64,000 bases of DNA from Aristolochia californica (taxonomy: Eukaryota > Streptophyta > Magnoliopsida > Piperales > Aristolochiaceae). This document shows positions 48,300 through 60,900 of the stretch, piece after piece. Each line of letters opens with the position of its first letter. Positions within the stretch are counted from its first letter, which is position 1. Under the pieces are notes generated by a model that ran no database searches, was not told where the DNA came from, and worked only from the letters and a program-made list of their open reading frames with translations. Position numbers and translations under genes: made by a program. Location: assembly GCA_029961685.1 (NCBI GenBank), contig JARWKL010000006.1, positions 868,001 through 932,000 of the forward strand, in the 5' to 3' direction.

Positions 48300-50991
48300 G
48301 TCCTTAAAAGAAACTTATTGTGAATGTTTTGATTAATGCCTTGTCCTTGTTATAAAAAATTGTGTTGTCTTGTTGCACTTGATACTGTCTTTGGCCTCTC
48401 TCTTTTTCTCTCTCTATAATCTTGTTTATCTTGTGCAGCCTCCTATTGTTAGTACACTACCTATGGTTGGAAATGTTTCCACCCCTCTAGCAGCAACCCA
48501 TGAGCGATCAGACAGAATGTCACCGGCTGTATCTATGGGAGGGCTGGTAAATATTTTTCCATTGTTAAGTTTGTTTGCTACATTTCTTTTTGTGCATATC
48601 TAAGAAGTGTAAGGTTGAAAGAAATTGCAGGCCACTATGGACAGTAGCAGGACTGCAGATGTTAAACCAAGGATTACAGATGAAGAGAAGCTCAAGAGCT
48701 GGAAATTGGCTGATATTATTGATGGAAATCAGCTCAAAACACTTCGGCTTCCTGATACCGTGACAACTGGCAAGGTATGTTGCTCGTGTTGTTTGGAGAT
48801 TAAGGAGCTGAGCCTGCCAAATCAACTTAATAAAATAGATATAACAAACACAATTCACCTTATATTGTGAGGTTTTATGTTGTCTGCCTGCTAGTCAAAT
48901 TTGACTCTTCTTTTAATATGGCTGTACTGATCTATCTTGCACAATTTGGTTCAGCTTGTTGTTGAAATGTCTGTGAGATTAGTCAGTTGTAGCTCAGTTA
49001 TCCTATAGTTTTGAAACATGGGTTAGTTCAATCTGTTCTCATATTGTTTTATGCTATTTCTGACATTGTTACTTACCCCAATAACTTGCAGGTAGTAAGG
49101 CTGCTGTATACAAACTCTGGTTTAGCTGTGCTAGCCCTCGTTTCCAATGCTGTTCATAAACTGTGGAAATGGCAGCGGACTGATCGTAACCCATCTGGGA
49201 AGGTCAATCTCAACTCATGTGATAAAAAGGTGTGTGGTTGTATGGTGATGCTATTTTGGGCTCTACAACTGACATTTCATTGTGAATTTCAGTCAACTGC
49301 ATCTGTTACACCCCAGTTGTGGCAACCTACAAGTGGAACTCTCATGACTAATGACACAAGTGAAGCCAATCAATCTGAGGAGGCAACTGCTTGTATTGCT
49401 TTGTCCAAGAATGACTCCTATGTGATGTCTGCTTCGGGTGGAAAAGTTTCTTTGTTCAACATGATGACTTTTAAGGTCTGTGATATTAGCCTATCTTACC
49501 TGCATTTGAAAGATTATACAATTAGGTATTCTGTTGTTAATGTTTAATTCTTGTTCCTTTACTATTCTCACGCTCTCTGTCTTATCTAAGGTTTTTCCTT
49601 TAGGCAAGTGTTTTACCATAAGTTGACTGAAGTGCATGAACCACTGGTTGATGATTGGCATGATTCTGTAAATCAATTGTTACTCATGTGTTATATTATT
49701 ATTTCAGGTGATGACAACGTTCATGCCACCACCTCCTGCTGCCACCTATCTGGCATTTCACCCACAAGATAATAACATAATTGCTATCGGCATGGAAGAT
49801 TCTACCATCCAAATTTATAATGTCAGGATTGATGAGGTGATGTTTTGCTTCACTTATCTGAGTAGAGAGAAATAGTTAGCCATTCAAGTACAGCCATTGT
49901 TGAGGGTTTAGTTTGAACTGTTAATCATTTTCTTTTGAGGGCTGAGGTCTCTATCGTCAATATCATTCATTTTTTTTTCTTTTTTTTATATTTGCAGGTT
50001 AAAATCAAGCTCAAGGGTCACCAAAAGAGGATCACAGGCCTTGCTTTTTCACAATCAATGAATGTGTTGGTCTCTTCAGGTGCCGATGCACATGTAGGTG
50101 GCTGACTTGAGTAGTAGTGCCTTTGGGCTTTCTTACTTTGTTTGTCCACATTTATGAAAATGCATGTTTTCGAGCTGTTTCTGACCAATATAAGTCATTG
50201 GCTTGATGCAGCTATGTGTCTGGAGTATTGATGGTTGGGAGAAGAAAAAGTCAAGGTTCATTCAGGCTCCTCCAGGTCGGTCATCCCAGTTAGTTGGAGA
50301 AACGCGAGTTCAGTTTCATAATGACCAAGCACATTTGCTGGTGGTCCATGAAAGTCAAATTGGTATCTATGATGGGAAGCTTGATTGCTTGCGCTCTGTA
50401 AGTTCTCCCCTGTTTTGGTTTAAGAGAACTTGACTTTTCACGGTCCTAAAAGCCATGTCCGGTGCACTTTCTTTCTTATTCAAATAGAAGAAATGATTTC
50501 GTGAGGTTTTTCTTTTAATTATCTGATACACAGTGGACCCCAAGAGAATCTCTGTCTGCACCAATCTCAAGCGCAATCTACTCTTGTGATGGTTTGCTGG
50601 TATATACTGGTTTCTGTGACGGTGCAATCGGAGTGTTTGATTCAGACGGTTTAAGGCTGCGGTGTAGAGTTGCTCCTTCTGCTTATATATCACCTTCTGT
50701 TCCTAGGTATATATATTATCTCTGGAAATATGTACTTTTAGAATGTATGATGCTTATAAAAGATGTATCTCTGGCAGCGGTGGTGGCGCCTATCCTTTGG
50801 TGATCGCTGCTCATCCATCGGAGCCCAACCAGATAGCCTTAGGCATGAGCGATGGTGGAGTACACGTGATTGAGCCCTCAGATGCAGAGCCTAAATGGGG
50901 TACTGCACCGCCTCAAGATAATGGCAGCCTCCCTTCGAATCCATCCAACTCTGCTTTGAGTAGTCAGGCATCAGAACCACCGCAGAGGTGA
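44431..50991 (+). CDS. TOPLESS-related transcriptional corepressor (TPR2/TPR3 type)
   Basis: Twenty-five coding exons (44431-44510, 44606-44785, 44886-44999, 45102-45260, 45426-45603, 45685-45811, 45896-46005, 46107-46245, 46393-46502, 46602-46671, 46843-46916, 46993-47088, 47169-47264, 47402-47529, 47766-48000, 48080-48247, 48439-48546, 48631-48774, 49092-49202, 49293-49475, 49708-49836, 49998-50093, 50212-50397, 50534-50706, 50778-50991) give 1135 aa in frame. Residues 1-200 are the LisH-CTLH TOPLESS domain (MSSLSRELVFLILQFLDEEK) that binds EAR-motif repressors. A Pro/Ser-rich linker follows, then two WD40 propellers with ITCGDDKTIKVWD, EGHEAPVYSVCP and FDTTRNRFLAAGDEFQIKFW. The protein works in the nucleus with histone deacetylases in auxin, jasmonate and developmental repression. 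RMLESRNFEGPRG favours the TPR2/TPR3 clade. Confidence 0.96.
45604..45684 (+). other. In-frame, stop-free 81-bp intron in the TPR linker
   Basis: The intron has GTAAGC and GATGCAG ends, is a multiple of three, and has no stop in the reading frame, so retention would add 27 residues between GAHS and PFQP. Confidence 0.7.
45812..45895 (+). other. In-frame, stop-free 84-bp intron in the TPR linker
   Basis: GTGAGC and CTGCAG ends, a multiple of three and no in-frame stop. Retention would add 28 residues before AAFLKHPRTP. Confidence 0.7.
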
Positions 50992-51269
50992 CCAATTCAA
51001 TATCACAGCATCACATGAAGTTAAAAGCAAGAGAAAGGACCCTTGTGCATGTTGAGGCGATCACTTTTTTTTTCACCCGACGCCGTGCAGGCAAGGTCCA
51101 CCATAATATATTTTCGTTGTAAAGTTCTCCCCAATTTCGACAAAAATTTCCAAATGTGTACATTTTCCCTGAATTATGAAACAGCTTGATTGTAGCCATT
51201 GGCCATTTGCCACCCTTGTAGGAGCTTACCATTACCCCTTTTTTTCCCTCAATTGTTAGCTCAGTTTGT

Positions 51270-53970
51270 TTAAGTATTAGATGTGTTTGAATCTGCATCC
51301 GGCGAGTAGTTCGCTTGCTCTTGCTTGTGAGTGTAATTCCTTGCACACACAACATAAACAAGAAAATTGGCAGCGCTGAGGCCTGTGAGTGTCCAAAAGA
51401 AGTAGTCAAGGTGGCCGTCATTGAGATTATCTGGTATCCATCCATGCCCATCTCCTCCCTCCGTCATGGATGTCACCAGTCTCACAACGAAGGAGCTCAA
51501 ATAATTGCCAAGCGAAAAACTAAGAAAGGATGCAGCAGTGCAGATGGTCCTCATAGAATCAGGCGCCTGACCATAGAAGAACTCCAATTGTGCTATATAA
51601 TCGAACATTTCTGAAGCGCCGAGGAAGAAATATTGTGGCAATTGCCATCCAATGCTTATGTTCTTACCAACCCCAGCACTGGCCAACCTTTTCATTTCCA
51701 CTAACGCAGCAAGCGACATTGTTAAAATCATCAATAAATGTCCGATTCCCATCCTCACCAGTTCAGATACCCCGTTCTCGGAAGCTACTAGTTTCCTTAT
51801 TACAGTGTCGTAGATGATAACCCAGAGCATGACACAGATGACTTCAAAGGCGAAGAGGGAAGCAGGGGGTACTGAGAATGATCCAACCTTAGTCTCCATT
51901 GCGATTCCTTGCTCAATGAATGTGGTGAACATCTGTGCATATGAAACGGAGTAGACGACACTAGTGAACCAAATTGGGAGCAAGCGGATCAGTATCTTCA
52001 ACTCTTCCACTTGGGTCACTGGACACAGGATCCAGGGGTTGTGATGGTTGCCGTTCTGCAATTCTGTTTCAGATAATGTTGCAGCTTTGTCCAAGAATCT
52101 GGAAAAGCACATCACAGTTTCATCAAACACTTCATACAAGTGAAAGCATTTGACCAATTTATGACTTGAAACAGAAATGTTCTGGTGTTCGATGGAGAAT
52201 TTAGAATTGATCAGTACCTGAACTCATCAGTATGCAACAGCTTTCTGCTAGAGTTTGCTTCATGGAGTTCATAGAAGCTACAACTATCAGTGGGCACTTT
52301 CATCTTTCGTTTTCTGACAGAAGCAATAAGAACTTGAAGAACTCGATTCAAGGGGCTTCCACTTGGTTTCTGCACTCTATAAAGAGCTCTCCCTGATATA
52401 AATCTTCCTACAGCAAAGCACATGAACAGTGTACTAATTCCAAACCCAACAGCCCAACTGACATTATCTTGAATCCATACAACCAAAGTGCTAGCAATGA
52501 CAGCTCCGATATTGATAGAGAGGTAAAACCAATTGAAGAAATAACTTTTCTTCACCTTCTCAACAGGGTCCTCATCGTCAAATTGATCCCCACCCAGCGG
52601 TAGCAACGATGACTTAACTCCACCACTTCCAATGGCAACAAGATACAAACCAGAGAAGAAGACCAGCTTTTGGGCTTCAGTTGCAGCAGGGCATGAATTT
52701 CCATCACATGAAGGTGACTTCAAGAATGACAGGAAAGCCGAAAGAGTGACAATTACTGTTCCCTGGGAGATACATTACACCTTTGGTAAGGTTTGGTTAT
52801 CTAATCTAAAAGACATGGTGAACGGTCACACAACAAGTAGATTACCAATAAGTAAACTAAAGCAGATATGAAGATAGTTTGGTATCTTCCCCAGTATGAA
52901 TCAGCCATAACAGCTCCCAAGATGGGGGTGAGAAGGCTAGTGCCAGCCCAAGTAGTAATGCTTGATGCAATGGAAGCATTGCCTTGATGAACGATGTTGT
53001 TAAGATAAGTAACCAAATTTGTTGCAATCCCATAGTAAGCTGAGCTCTCCAAGCATTGCACCCCTGCAATAAATAGCACCATCAATGGAAATTCTGCTGC
53101 ATAATGCTTTGACATTTTAATGATATCAACCTCATATCCTTACAGTCTCAGCTGATCAGCTGTGTAGCAATTGATTACCTAGAATGATCGAGGCAGCTTG
53201 CCAGTTCCCAGTTTTATCTCTTAAAGCAGATCTTCCATGAAGTGACCCATCTTGTTCAAAAGGGTTCTGTTTTCTCTCAGAATAGAACAAAGTATTAGCA
53301 AAACAGTTCAGCTGAGAAGGGAATTTGGGAAATATACCTACCCCTGATAATGCAAACTGTGTGTGAAAAAATGACTATCTATTCTATCTACCTATCTGGA
53401 GTGGCAGTAGAAATAAATGCAAACTGTGTGTGAAAAAATGACTATCTATTCTATCTACCTATCTGGAGTGGCAGTAGAAATAAGTTGGTTCTAATTCCTT
53501 TCTTGTGAAACTAAACTGTATTGCCCCCCATTAACATCGAGATGCAAACTTATCTACGTGCACCAGTGAATTGAAGGTATCGTCTTCTCCCGGCGACTGG
53601 AAGATTACAACGAACATCTGGTCGTCTCAGAATAGCCTAAAGAATGTGCATGGTCGATAAACTAAAAGAGAAGCGCAATTGAACTTCAAATAAGTCTATT
53701 TTTCTCGATCTCAGTTCTCAAGACTCCGGACCGACAGGGGAGAGAGAGAGAGAGAGAAAGAAAGAACGCTTACAAAGACAGTAGGAAAAGAGAGAAAGGG
53801 ACTGAATTAACCAAAATCAAGCTATCAAATTGCTCACGAACGAAAAAAGGAACCAGGTGACAGTACAGAGAAACAAATTTGTGGGAGTAAACTACCTTAT
53901 GGTCCCTATCCAGCAATGGCGTCGTCTCCCCTCTCTCCGAGGTATCTTCAATATCATTCCTAGCTTCCAT
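51270..53970 (-). CDS. NPF (NRT1/PTR, POT family) membrane transporter, NPF5-like
   Basis: Five exons in transcript order (53970-53896, 53266-53179, 53063-52846, 52762-52218, 52098-51270) keep frame and give 584 aa, a normal NPF length. The cytosolic start MEARNDIEDTSERGETTPLL is followed by about twelve membrane segments. Family blocks include WAGTSLLTPILGAVMADSYW, GSGGVKSSLLPLGGDQFDDE, FFNWFYLSINIGAVIASTLV and QLPQYFFLGASEMFDYIAQL. The family carries nitrate, peptides, hormones or glucosinolates across the plasma or vacuolar membrane; the substrate cannot be predicted. The usual ExxER motif of helix 1 reads QCLESS, a notable loss. It is transcribed towards the TOPLESS-related gene, with only 278 bp between stop codons. 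Confidence 0.93.
53349..53482. repeat. Perfect tandem duplication, 2 x 67 bp, in NPF intron 1
   Basis: The unit beginning AATGCAAACTGTGTGTG and ending GTAGAAATA occurs twice back to back with no differences that I can see, so it is recent. It lies inside the first intron. Confidence 0.92.
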
Positions 53971-55310
53971 AGCACATCTGCTTTCAAAATGGTACAGAGA
54001 AGCGATGATCTTATATGTGAAGCCTTAAGCGTGAACCTATAACATGTTAACGTATGTGGCCGACGAAAACGAGTAAAGAAATCCATTTTTCTGTCTGATT
54101 CGTAAAGAAATCCACACTACGGCCATTTGAATGATTTGTCGTTTCTTAGTAAAAACACATGGCTACCCTTTGCTTAATGCTGATTCGAATGCGCTTGTTA
54201 ATCGGGTGTCTTGAATCCGATTACCCGCTTCAACCCTCTTACCCGTTTGAGATCCGTGTATATTATCCGATTAAGTCATTTAATCGGAAATTTCTCTGTC
54301 CCGAGCTGAGTAGTGGAGACATTTGTGATTTCTTTGGTTGAGAGAGGTTTTCGTCAAAAAAAGTGTTTCGTCGAGGGATTAATCGCTAAATCGTTTTTTG
54401 TAATCAAGCTCGGAGCCGCAAAGTTTCATCCCCTTTTCGATTTGAGTGGAATCATCGTCGTCTCTACCCGTGGAGTACTGTTGCCGAACCACGTAACTCT
54501 GTGTCTCCCTCTCTTTACTGTTCGGAGTTGTTGATATCCTTGATTATATGCTTGTATTTAGCCTCTGCTTTAACAAACTGGTTATTAATCGAGTGTCTTG
54601 AATCCGATTACCCGACCCGACCTGATTATCAAGTTCGGATCTACCTCAGAAGTGATTAAATTGGGAGCTCTCTATTGGGAGGTTTTTTGAGTTTGAGACG
54701 TCGAGATTTGGAGATTCTTTGTGCGAGAAATAGTGGTTTCGTCAAGGAAAAATCTAAGCTCGATTTTGTATGCTTAAAGCCGCAAAACTTCACTTTTTTT
54801 CGCTGTAGTGTTGATTTATTAATATTCTGCATCTATTTTCGATTTTTCTCTTTGGTGAATAATCTTATTTATGTGCTCGGATTTGGCCCCTCCGTTGTAA
54901 CCGCGCTAATGGCTGCAGACACCGCTCATGTTTGTTAAAAAGAGGAAGCAGGAGTCGAGGAGACAAATAAATAAACGCATTGGGCTGTATAACGTACATT
55001 CATGATTGAGGAGAGAGAAGATTTATTATTAAACTTTGAAGATTACAAAAATCTGTAAATAGTATCGTATTCTTGTGCAAAAGGATGATTCTCTTTTGCA
55101 GAAACCAACTGGAACCGTCAGCATTTACACGATTTTCACTTGCTCTGGAATGCTGAAAAAACGAATCGATCACGATATTTCACTGGCAGCTTACATGCTT
55201 CGAGTCCTGTATCAATGCCAAAAATCCGCTGCAACAGCGTTTTTGTTTCAGGACTTGAGAAGGTGAGACTGTATCGAGGTTGCACTAGCAGCTTCTGTGT
55301 TGATTCGTCA
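53971..55310. other. Divergent promoter region with a diverged duplication
   Basis: The segments from about 54,190 and about 54,575 share GTGTCTTGAATCCGATTACC, GTTTCGTC and a GCCGCAAA(A/G)(C/T)TTCA block in the same order, giving an old direct duplication of roughly 385 bp between the NPF and GT61 genes. It may contain promoters of both. No gene is seen in it. Confidence 0.6.
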
Positions 55311-57020
55311 ATGGATCCTTCGTCTTCCTCTTCACCACCCTTCATGACTAAACATTACCCTTCTTCAAATCTTCCTAGAAAAACCAAATCGACAGTCGCC
55401 TTTCTCTACATCATTTCTTGTATCCTCGTAGTGATCATCATGCAACCGCTTGCTCTGCAGAGCATCCATCACCGTCCATTAGTCTCAAAACCCCGCACAG
55501 AGCTCACTTTCTACCCGTTAAAAGACCCCAGCGTCCCCGCTTACAGACAACCGAACAAGACCTGGTTCATGAGCAGTTTTGAAGGTCACAGTATAGATGG
55601 CATGCCGGAACACTTCGTCTTCCCTTCTTCACACCCTCCAAGACATAGAATCCTCTGCATAAACGCGCATGCGGAAAGTTACGCTCTTGCCGCGGCCAAA
55701 AACATTTTCCCTGCCAATGCTACTGTTCTTCGAGGCATAACGTTTGTGGCAGACAGTTTTTACGATTACGAGAATCCGTGGCATAGCTTGAACGCTCTCT
55801 CGGTTTTCTTCTCCTGGATGATGGAGAATTCTTGTGCCAAACCGACCAGATTTGTGATATTCGAAAAGGGGAAGGTCGTAAAAAAGGTTGGTCCTTGGAT
55901 TTCAGCTCTGTTGAAGGCTTGCCTCGGTGGAGAAGTTGCCATTGACAGCTTAGAAGATTACGGAATCGCGTGCTTCGAGAAGGCTGTGGTGATGAGGAGG
56001 GGCCTCGGGAAGATGTCGACGGAGAGAAGGCACCGGCTGTTTGAGATGATCAGATGCAAGGCTTGGAAATTCTGTAATGCCGAAAAGAGCGGGGAGAGAG
56101 AAGAAGAAGAAGAAGATGGTAAAGGCCTGAGAATCACTGTTATAGGAAGAGAAGGGAAGAGATCTTTCAAAAACGAGACCGAAGTGAAGTTAGTGATGGA
56201 GAGAGAGTGTAAAAAAGTTGAAGGCTGCAGACTGAATCTGGTTCATCTGAAGAACAAGAGCTTCTGCGATCAGGTAAACTATTAATTACTACTTTCTTTC
56301 ACAAAATCATTCATTTCACAGCGAAGCCAGACATGAGAATGAATACGTAAGCTTCATTAGTCTCATAAATGATGCACATATTAACTGGCTGCTGTTTGCC
56401 CAAAAAAAATCACTTCCCCGGTAGAAGCATCAAGATTAGAAGAATTGCTGTAATCAATCCAAACTGACAACAAAAACCAACACTAAAACCAAACTGCAAC
56501 ACAGATTTAAAAAAAAACCAAAGAAAAAATGAAGGGAACTATTCTACTTCTACACCAGTGGTGCTTCGCACGCTAAAGCAGAGATAATAATATTATGCTA
56601 GCGTGACAGGTAAAGCTGATGAGGGATACGGACGTGGTGGTGACGACCCACGGAGCCCAGCTGAGTAACATGATGTTCATGGCGAAAGGAAGCAGCGTGA
56701 TGGAAATGTTCCCAAAGGGATGGTTGGAGGGAGCTGGGGTGGGACAGTACATCTATCGGTGGTTTGCGAGCTGGTGCGAGATGAGGTACGAGGGCGCATG
56801 GAGAGACACACAGACGGAGGCGCATGACTGTAATCCGCCGCACCCACGACGCCGTTCCGCCTGTTTTAGTAAGCAGAAAGACGGGCAAGTCGGAATTAAC
56901 GAGACGTTCTTGGCACTCTGGACGGCTTCGGTAATACAAGACAGAACCAGAGCTGTTCGGTCTAGTAATGTCCATAACAATGGCGGTTCCTCCTCCTTTT
57001 CTTGCCCCTGTTCCGTTTAG
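55311..57020 (+). CDS. GT61 family glycosyltransferase (DUF563)
   Basis: Two exons (55311-56273, 56610-57020) encode 457 aa. The N-terminus MDPSSSSSPPFM is followed by a basic stretch and one membrane anchor (about residues 28-46, VAFLYIISCILVVIIMQ), the type II topology of Golgi enzymes. The catalytic domain has DSFYDYENPWHSLNALSVFF and the hallmark VVVTTHGAQLSNMMFMAKG with MEMFPKGWLEGAGVGQYIYR in exon 2. GT61 members add xylose or arabinose to xylan or beta-1,2-xylose to N-glycans; the sugar here is unknown. An in-frame ATG at 55215 would add 32 residues. I prefer 55311 because of the Ser-rich cytosolic tail, but the upstream one is possible. A Glu-rich insert lies in the middle of the domain. 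Confidence 0.92.
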
Positions 57021-57923
57021 GGAACTCAAGAACGAAGGATATATGTATCAAGTGACACTATTTTATTGGTACGAAGCTTTGGGGTAGAAATTTAATGTAG
57101 ACAATAGCGTACCGATGTCGAGACAGGTGGTGTTCATAGTCTTAGATTTTCTATTTTTTTTAGATTTTATGTTTTTAATTTATCCATATGGTATATATTT
57201 ACTTAATTATAAAGTGGATTAATTTATTATATTTATTATCTAAATAATAATAATTTAAATAAATTCTAAAATGTCATGGGCCAAAAATATTTTGTAGGCA
57301 ATATTTTAGATTAATTCAAATTTATCTGTTTTTTAAAATTTTTTATTTCAATTAAATATTTGGATCTAATTTATCATTAAGTAAATAATTTACCAATATT
57401 GTCAAAATCGGTTTTTTGGTTTGTTGAGTCAACTCATAAAAAGGGATTCAACTCTTATATTCCAGCCAAAATTTTTTTGACTCAGCCTTAAGCCCAATCA
57501 TCAAACTGGCAAAACCCGATCTAACTCGGCCTGAGTTTGATTTGGGCAGTGTAATTAGAATGAAGTAAGTTAAGAATGGGAGAAGGGGAAAATATTTTAT
57601 TTTAAAATTCCTTTATTTACAAAAAAAGGAAATTATTTTTTATATTTAAAAACTTAAAATTATCTAATTAAAATATAATCCATAAAGTGGTAAACAAAAT
57701 GAAATAGGAATTATCTGATTTTGTTCCGTTTAATAAATAATAAAATAATGAACGGATAAAATTACGGAAAATATATACTCATAATTCTTTTTTCCACTTC
57801 CCATTTTTTAAATGTCGAAAATGCCCGTGAAGTTTAGCTGAAATGACGCGCTGAAGCGGAGCAGAGCGGCCCAAACCTAAAACAGATGAACGACGCCACT
57901 GCCGAGGACGAAGGAAGAAGAAA
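57021..57923. other. AT-rich spacer between GT61 and bL35m
   Basis: GT61 3' flank, then AT-rich DNA with a degenerate TCGG/CCGA-type repeat fragment near 57,400-57,545. The last roughly 90 bases are GC-richer and probably hold the bL35m leader. No gene is seen. Confidence 0.55.
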
Positions 57924-60900
57924 ATGATGCAGAAATGGAGCGGCAAGCTGCTTCGCCCCTTTATCTTTCCAGCGATAGAGAGTCGTCCATTCCAATCCTA
58001 TACTCGTCGTCTTCTCCATTCTTCTGTTCCGTCTCCCCAACCATTCTCTTTCTTCATAAGTAAACACATCTTCAACGCGGGCTCCTACATTTCTCTTGGA
58101 GCAAATAATCAGCTGCGGTCATTTCGGTGTCAATTCCCATTTGATCCTTTCACGGTAAATAAATGTAACTTCGCTAGAGAAATATTGATTTGTTTGTATG
58201 TATTTGATTGGATTATGATTACAAACAGATATATCAAAGGCGCAATTTTTCGTCCAAGGAGAAGAAGTGGAAAGTGATTACGCCAGTTAAGTCCAAGTTG
58301 AAGAAGACTAAAATGAAATCTTATTCGTGAGTTTTCGCAAACTTTTTATGTTTTCCGTTGAATGTTTCACAAAATAAGATCTACTCTTCATAGTTAAAGA
58401 CTTCAGCTTCTTTGGTCAGATCATTTAAGCACAGATTTAGAACAATGAACGATGGCAAGATTCGACGGTGGAGGGCAGGGAAGCGACACAATGCTCATTT
58501 GAAGGTTAGTAGTGACTTTAAATGTGTGATTTTTAGCTTCCATAGATGTAAGTCTTGTTAGTTTTATTTCGTTTGGTAAATTGCATTACAGAGTAGTTGG
58601 ATGTGGACGCTGAATTTATTGGCTCTTTACATTAAAAGGAAAAAAAACTTGGGTTATCCGTTGGCATGTTGTTGTGCCCAGTAGTTTCCTAATTATTTTG
58701 CACATTGGGAGCACATCAAAGGAATAATAGGATACATATGAGGCTTATTAGACGACTGCACAGAATTATATGTCAAACACCTAGCCAATACAACCCAAAA
58801 AACAGGTCTATTAAGTGCGGAAAGCCAAGTACCTAACCCATCAGTGGTGGATGGAACCACCCAGGTGGTTGGAACCACCTAGCTCTAACACCCACCGTTC
58901 CCGTTCCCGTTCCCTACCATTGCACCCGGGATTCGAACGCGGAACGTGGTGCCCAGTTCTGATACCAACGCCTAGCCAATACAACCCAAAAAACCGGTTT
59001 ATTAGGTGCGGAAAGTAGAGTACTTGACCCATAAGTGGTGGACGGAACCACCTAGCTCTGACACCCACCGTTCCCGTTCCCTACCGATTCTGCCGGGATT
59101 CGAACGCAGAACGTAGTGCCTAGCTCTAATACCATATCAAACGCCTAGCCAATACAACCCAAAAAACCGGTCTGTTAGGTGCGGAAAGCAGAGTACCTAA
59201 CCCATCAGCGGTGGACGGAACCACCTAGCTCTGACATTATATATAGGAATTCTGAAAAGAAAGATGATGCCAATGTCTTCTAAACTCATAAACTTGTCAA
59301 TGAGAAAAACATCAAATTGAGACACTCTTAGATAAGATGTTAAATATAGTCCAGGTAATAGAACCTTCCTCTTTTGTTGTTCATAATTTGTTAGACCTCC
59401 CAAATTTTCTTAATTGTCTTTCTTATACGCTTACATCTGTATGAGTTTGACCTCTACAATCATAGTTTTTTTGTTGTTTTCGCATCAACCACTTAAAACG
59501 AGACTTGGTCAATATTTTACAACAACAGTCTGTCAACCCGGAATCTGGCTACACTTTGTTGCGACTCAAGAGTTTTCTACATAAAGACCAAAGGCCTATC
59601 AACTTTTATTCTTGAATTGTTAGTATTTGGTAGTAGTGTTTTTTCCTTATTTAGTGTATGGATGCTGAAGTCACCTTGCCCAATGTTTATGAGTAGCTTT
59701 TAGTTGACCGACATTCAGGGTATGGTTATTCTATGTAGTATAGCAAAATTCTAGTGATGGCAGTCTTAATTTCTTACTGAGCCTATCGTCTTTGCACATG
59801 TAGAGTTCAATTTTAAACCCTGAAGTCTTCTTGTTCTGGCTCAGCTTCTCAATGTTGTTGATCTCAGATTCCAAGCAATGCTGGAATTTGCTTATAGCTT
59901 GTAATTTAGTCCTTCTGAGTAACTTTTTAGTCATGCCTTCTGAGCTGAGAAATTTTATGGACATTAATAACTGAAATTGTTCTGTGAAATATTCAAGATT
60001 TAGGTTAAGACTATAGAACTTCAGTTCTGGAATTTTTATCTAGCAGCTGATCCTGCCAGCACAGACTCTCAGGGACTACTTGAACGTCTGTGTAACTTCT
60101 TAAATGGCCATTGAAAGCATACGAGATGTCTGCCAAGAGCCACTTGACTTGTCACCAGATGTCTGAAATGTAAAGTGCTTTGGTTTCAGCCAAGAACTTG
60201 AGTTCTTATTTTCTGAAATAACTGCCTGGGGTGTTTAGGGCTACTATATATTTGAAAAAACTCAACTAAACATTTTCTTTTGAGAAGTAGTTCTGCTAAC
60301 TTAGGTTTAGTCCAGCTAACATTTTGATTTGGCATCGGGTGCCCATGGATTGACTTGATTTGCGAATGTTTAGTTGATTAAGCATCGTATTCTTGTGCAA
60401 AAGGGTCCTATCTAGATTTTTTATGCTCCAAATGAACTGATCGTAGCATTTCTTTTGTCTTTTGCTTGCGACTCTTAACTGTCAGTCACAGTTCAGTATT
60501 ATTGAATTTGTCAAACATTGAGCTCAAACTGTTGCTTCATTTGCCTCTTGTATCTGCAGCATGCCTTTGGCACTTTTTTAGTGGCCAGATAGAGCTCAAA
60601 GAGAAAAAAAAAAAAAAAAACTCATACTTTCTTGCCTCACAAACCTCAATAATTTATTTGTAAGCTTGTAACATTTCTTTGTCTGTTGACCATACCTCCA
60701 ACTAGCAAGGAAGAGGGCTTTAACATGACAGTTATTGATTTTTCGCTATCTAAACTCCCCATTTGTTGATTTTCTCTACTTGATGGGATATCTTTTGTCT
60801 ATTCACATGAATTCCAGCTTCAGAGGATTCTGCTGCCATAATCTTTTTGATTGTCCAATATCGATAGGCTTATTTTTTGTTTCATATTCTTCAAAAAGGG

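Noticed and set aside
55140..55310. GT61 start at the beginning of the open frame
   Set aside because: The frame opens with a non-ATG codon. The in-frame ATG at 55215 remains possible, but 55311 gives the usual short cytosolic tail before the membrane anchor.
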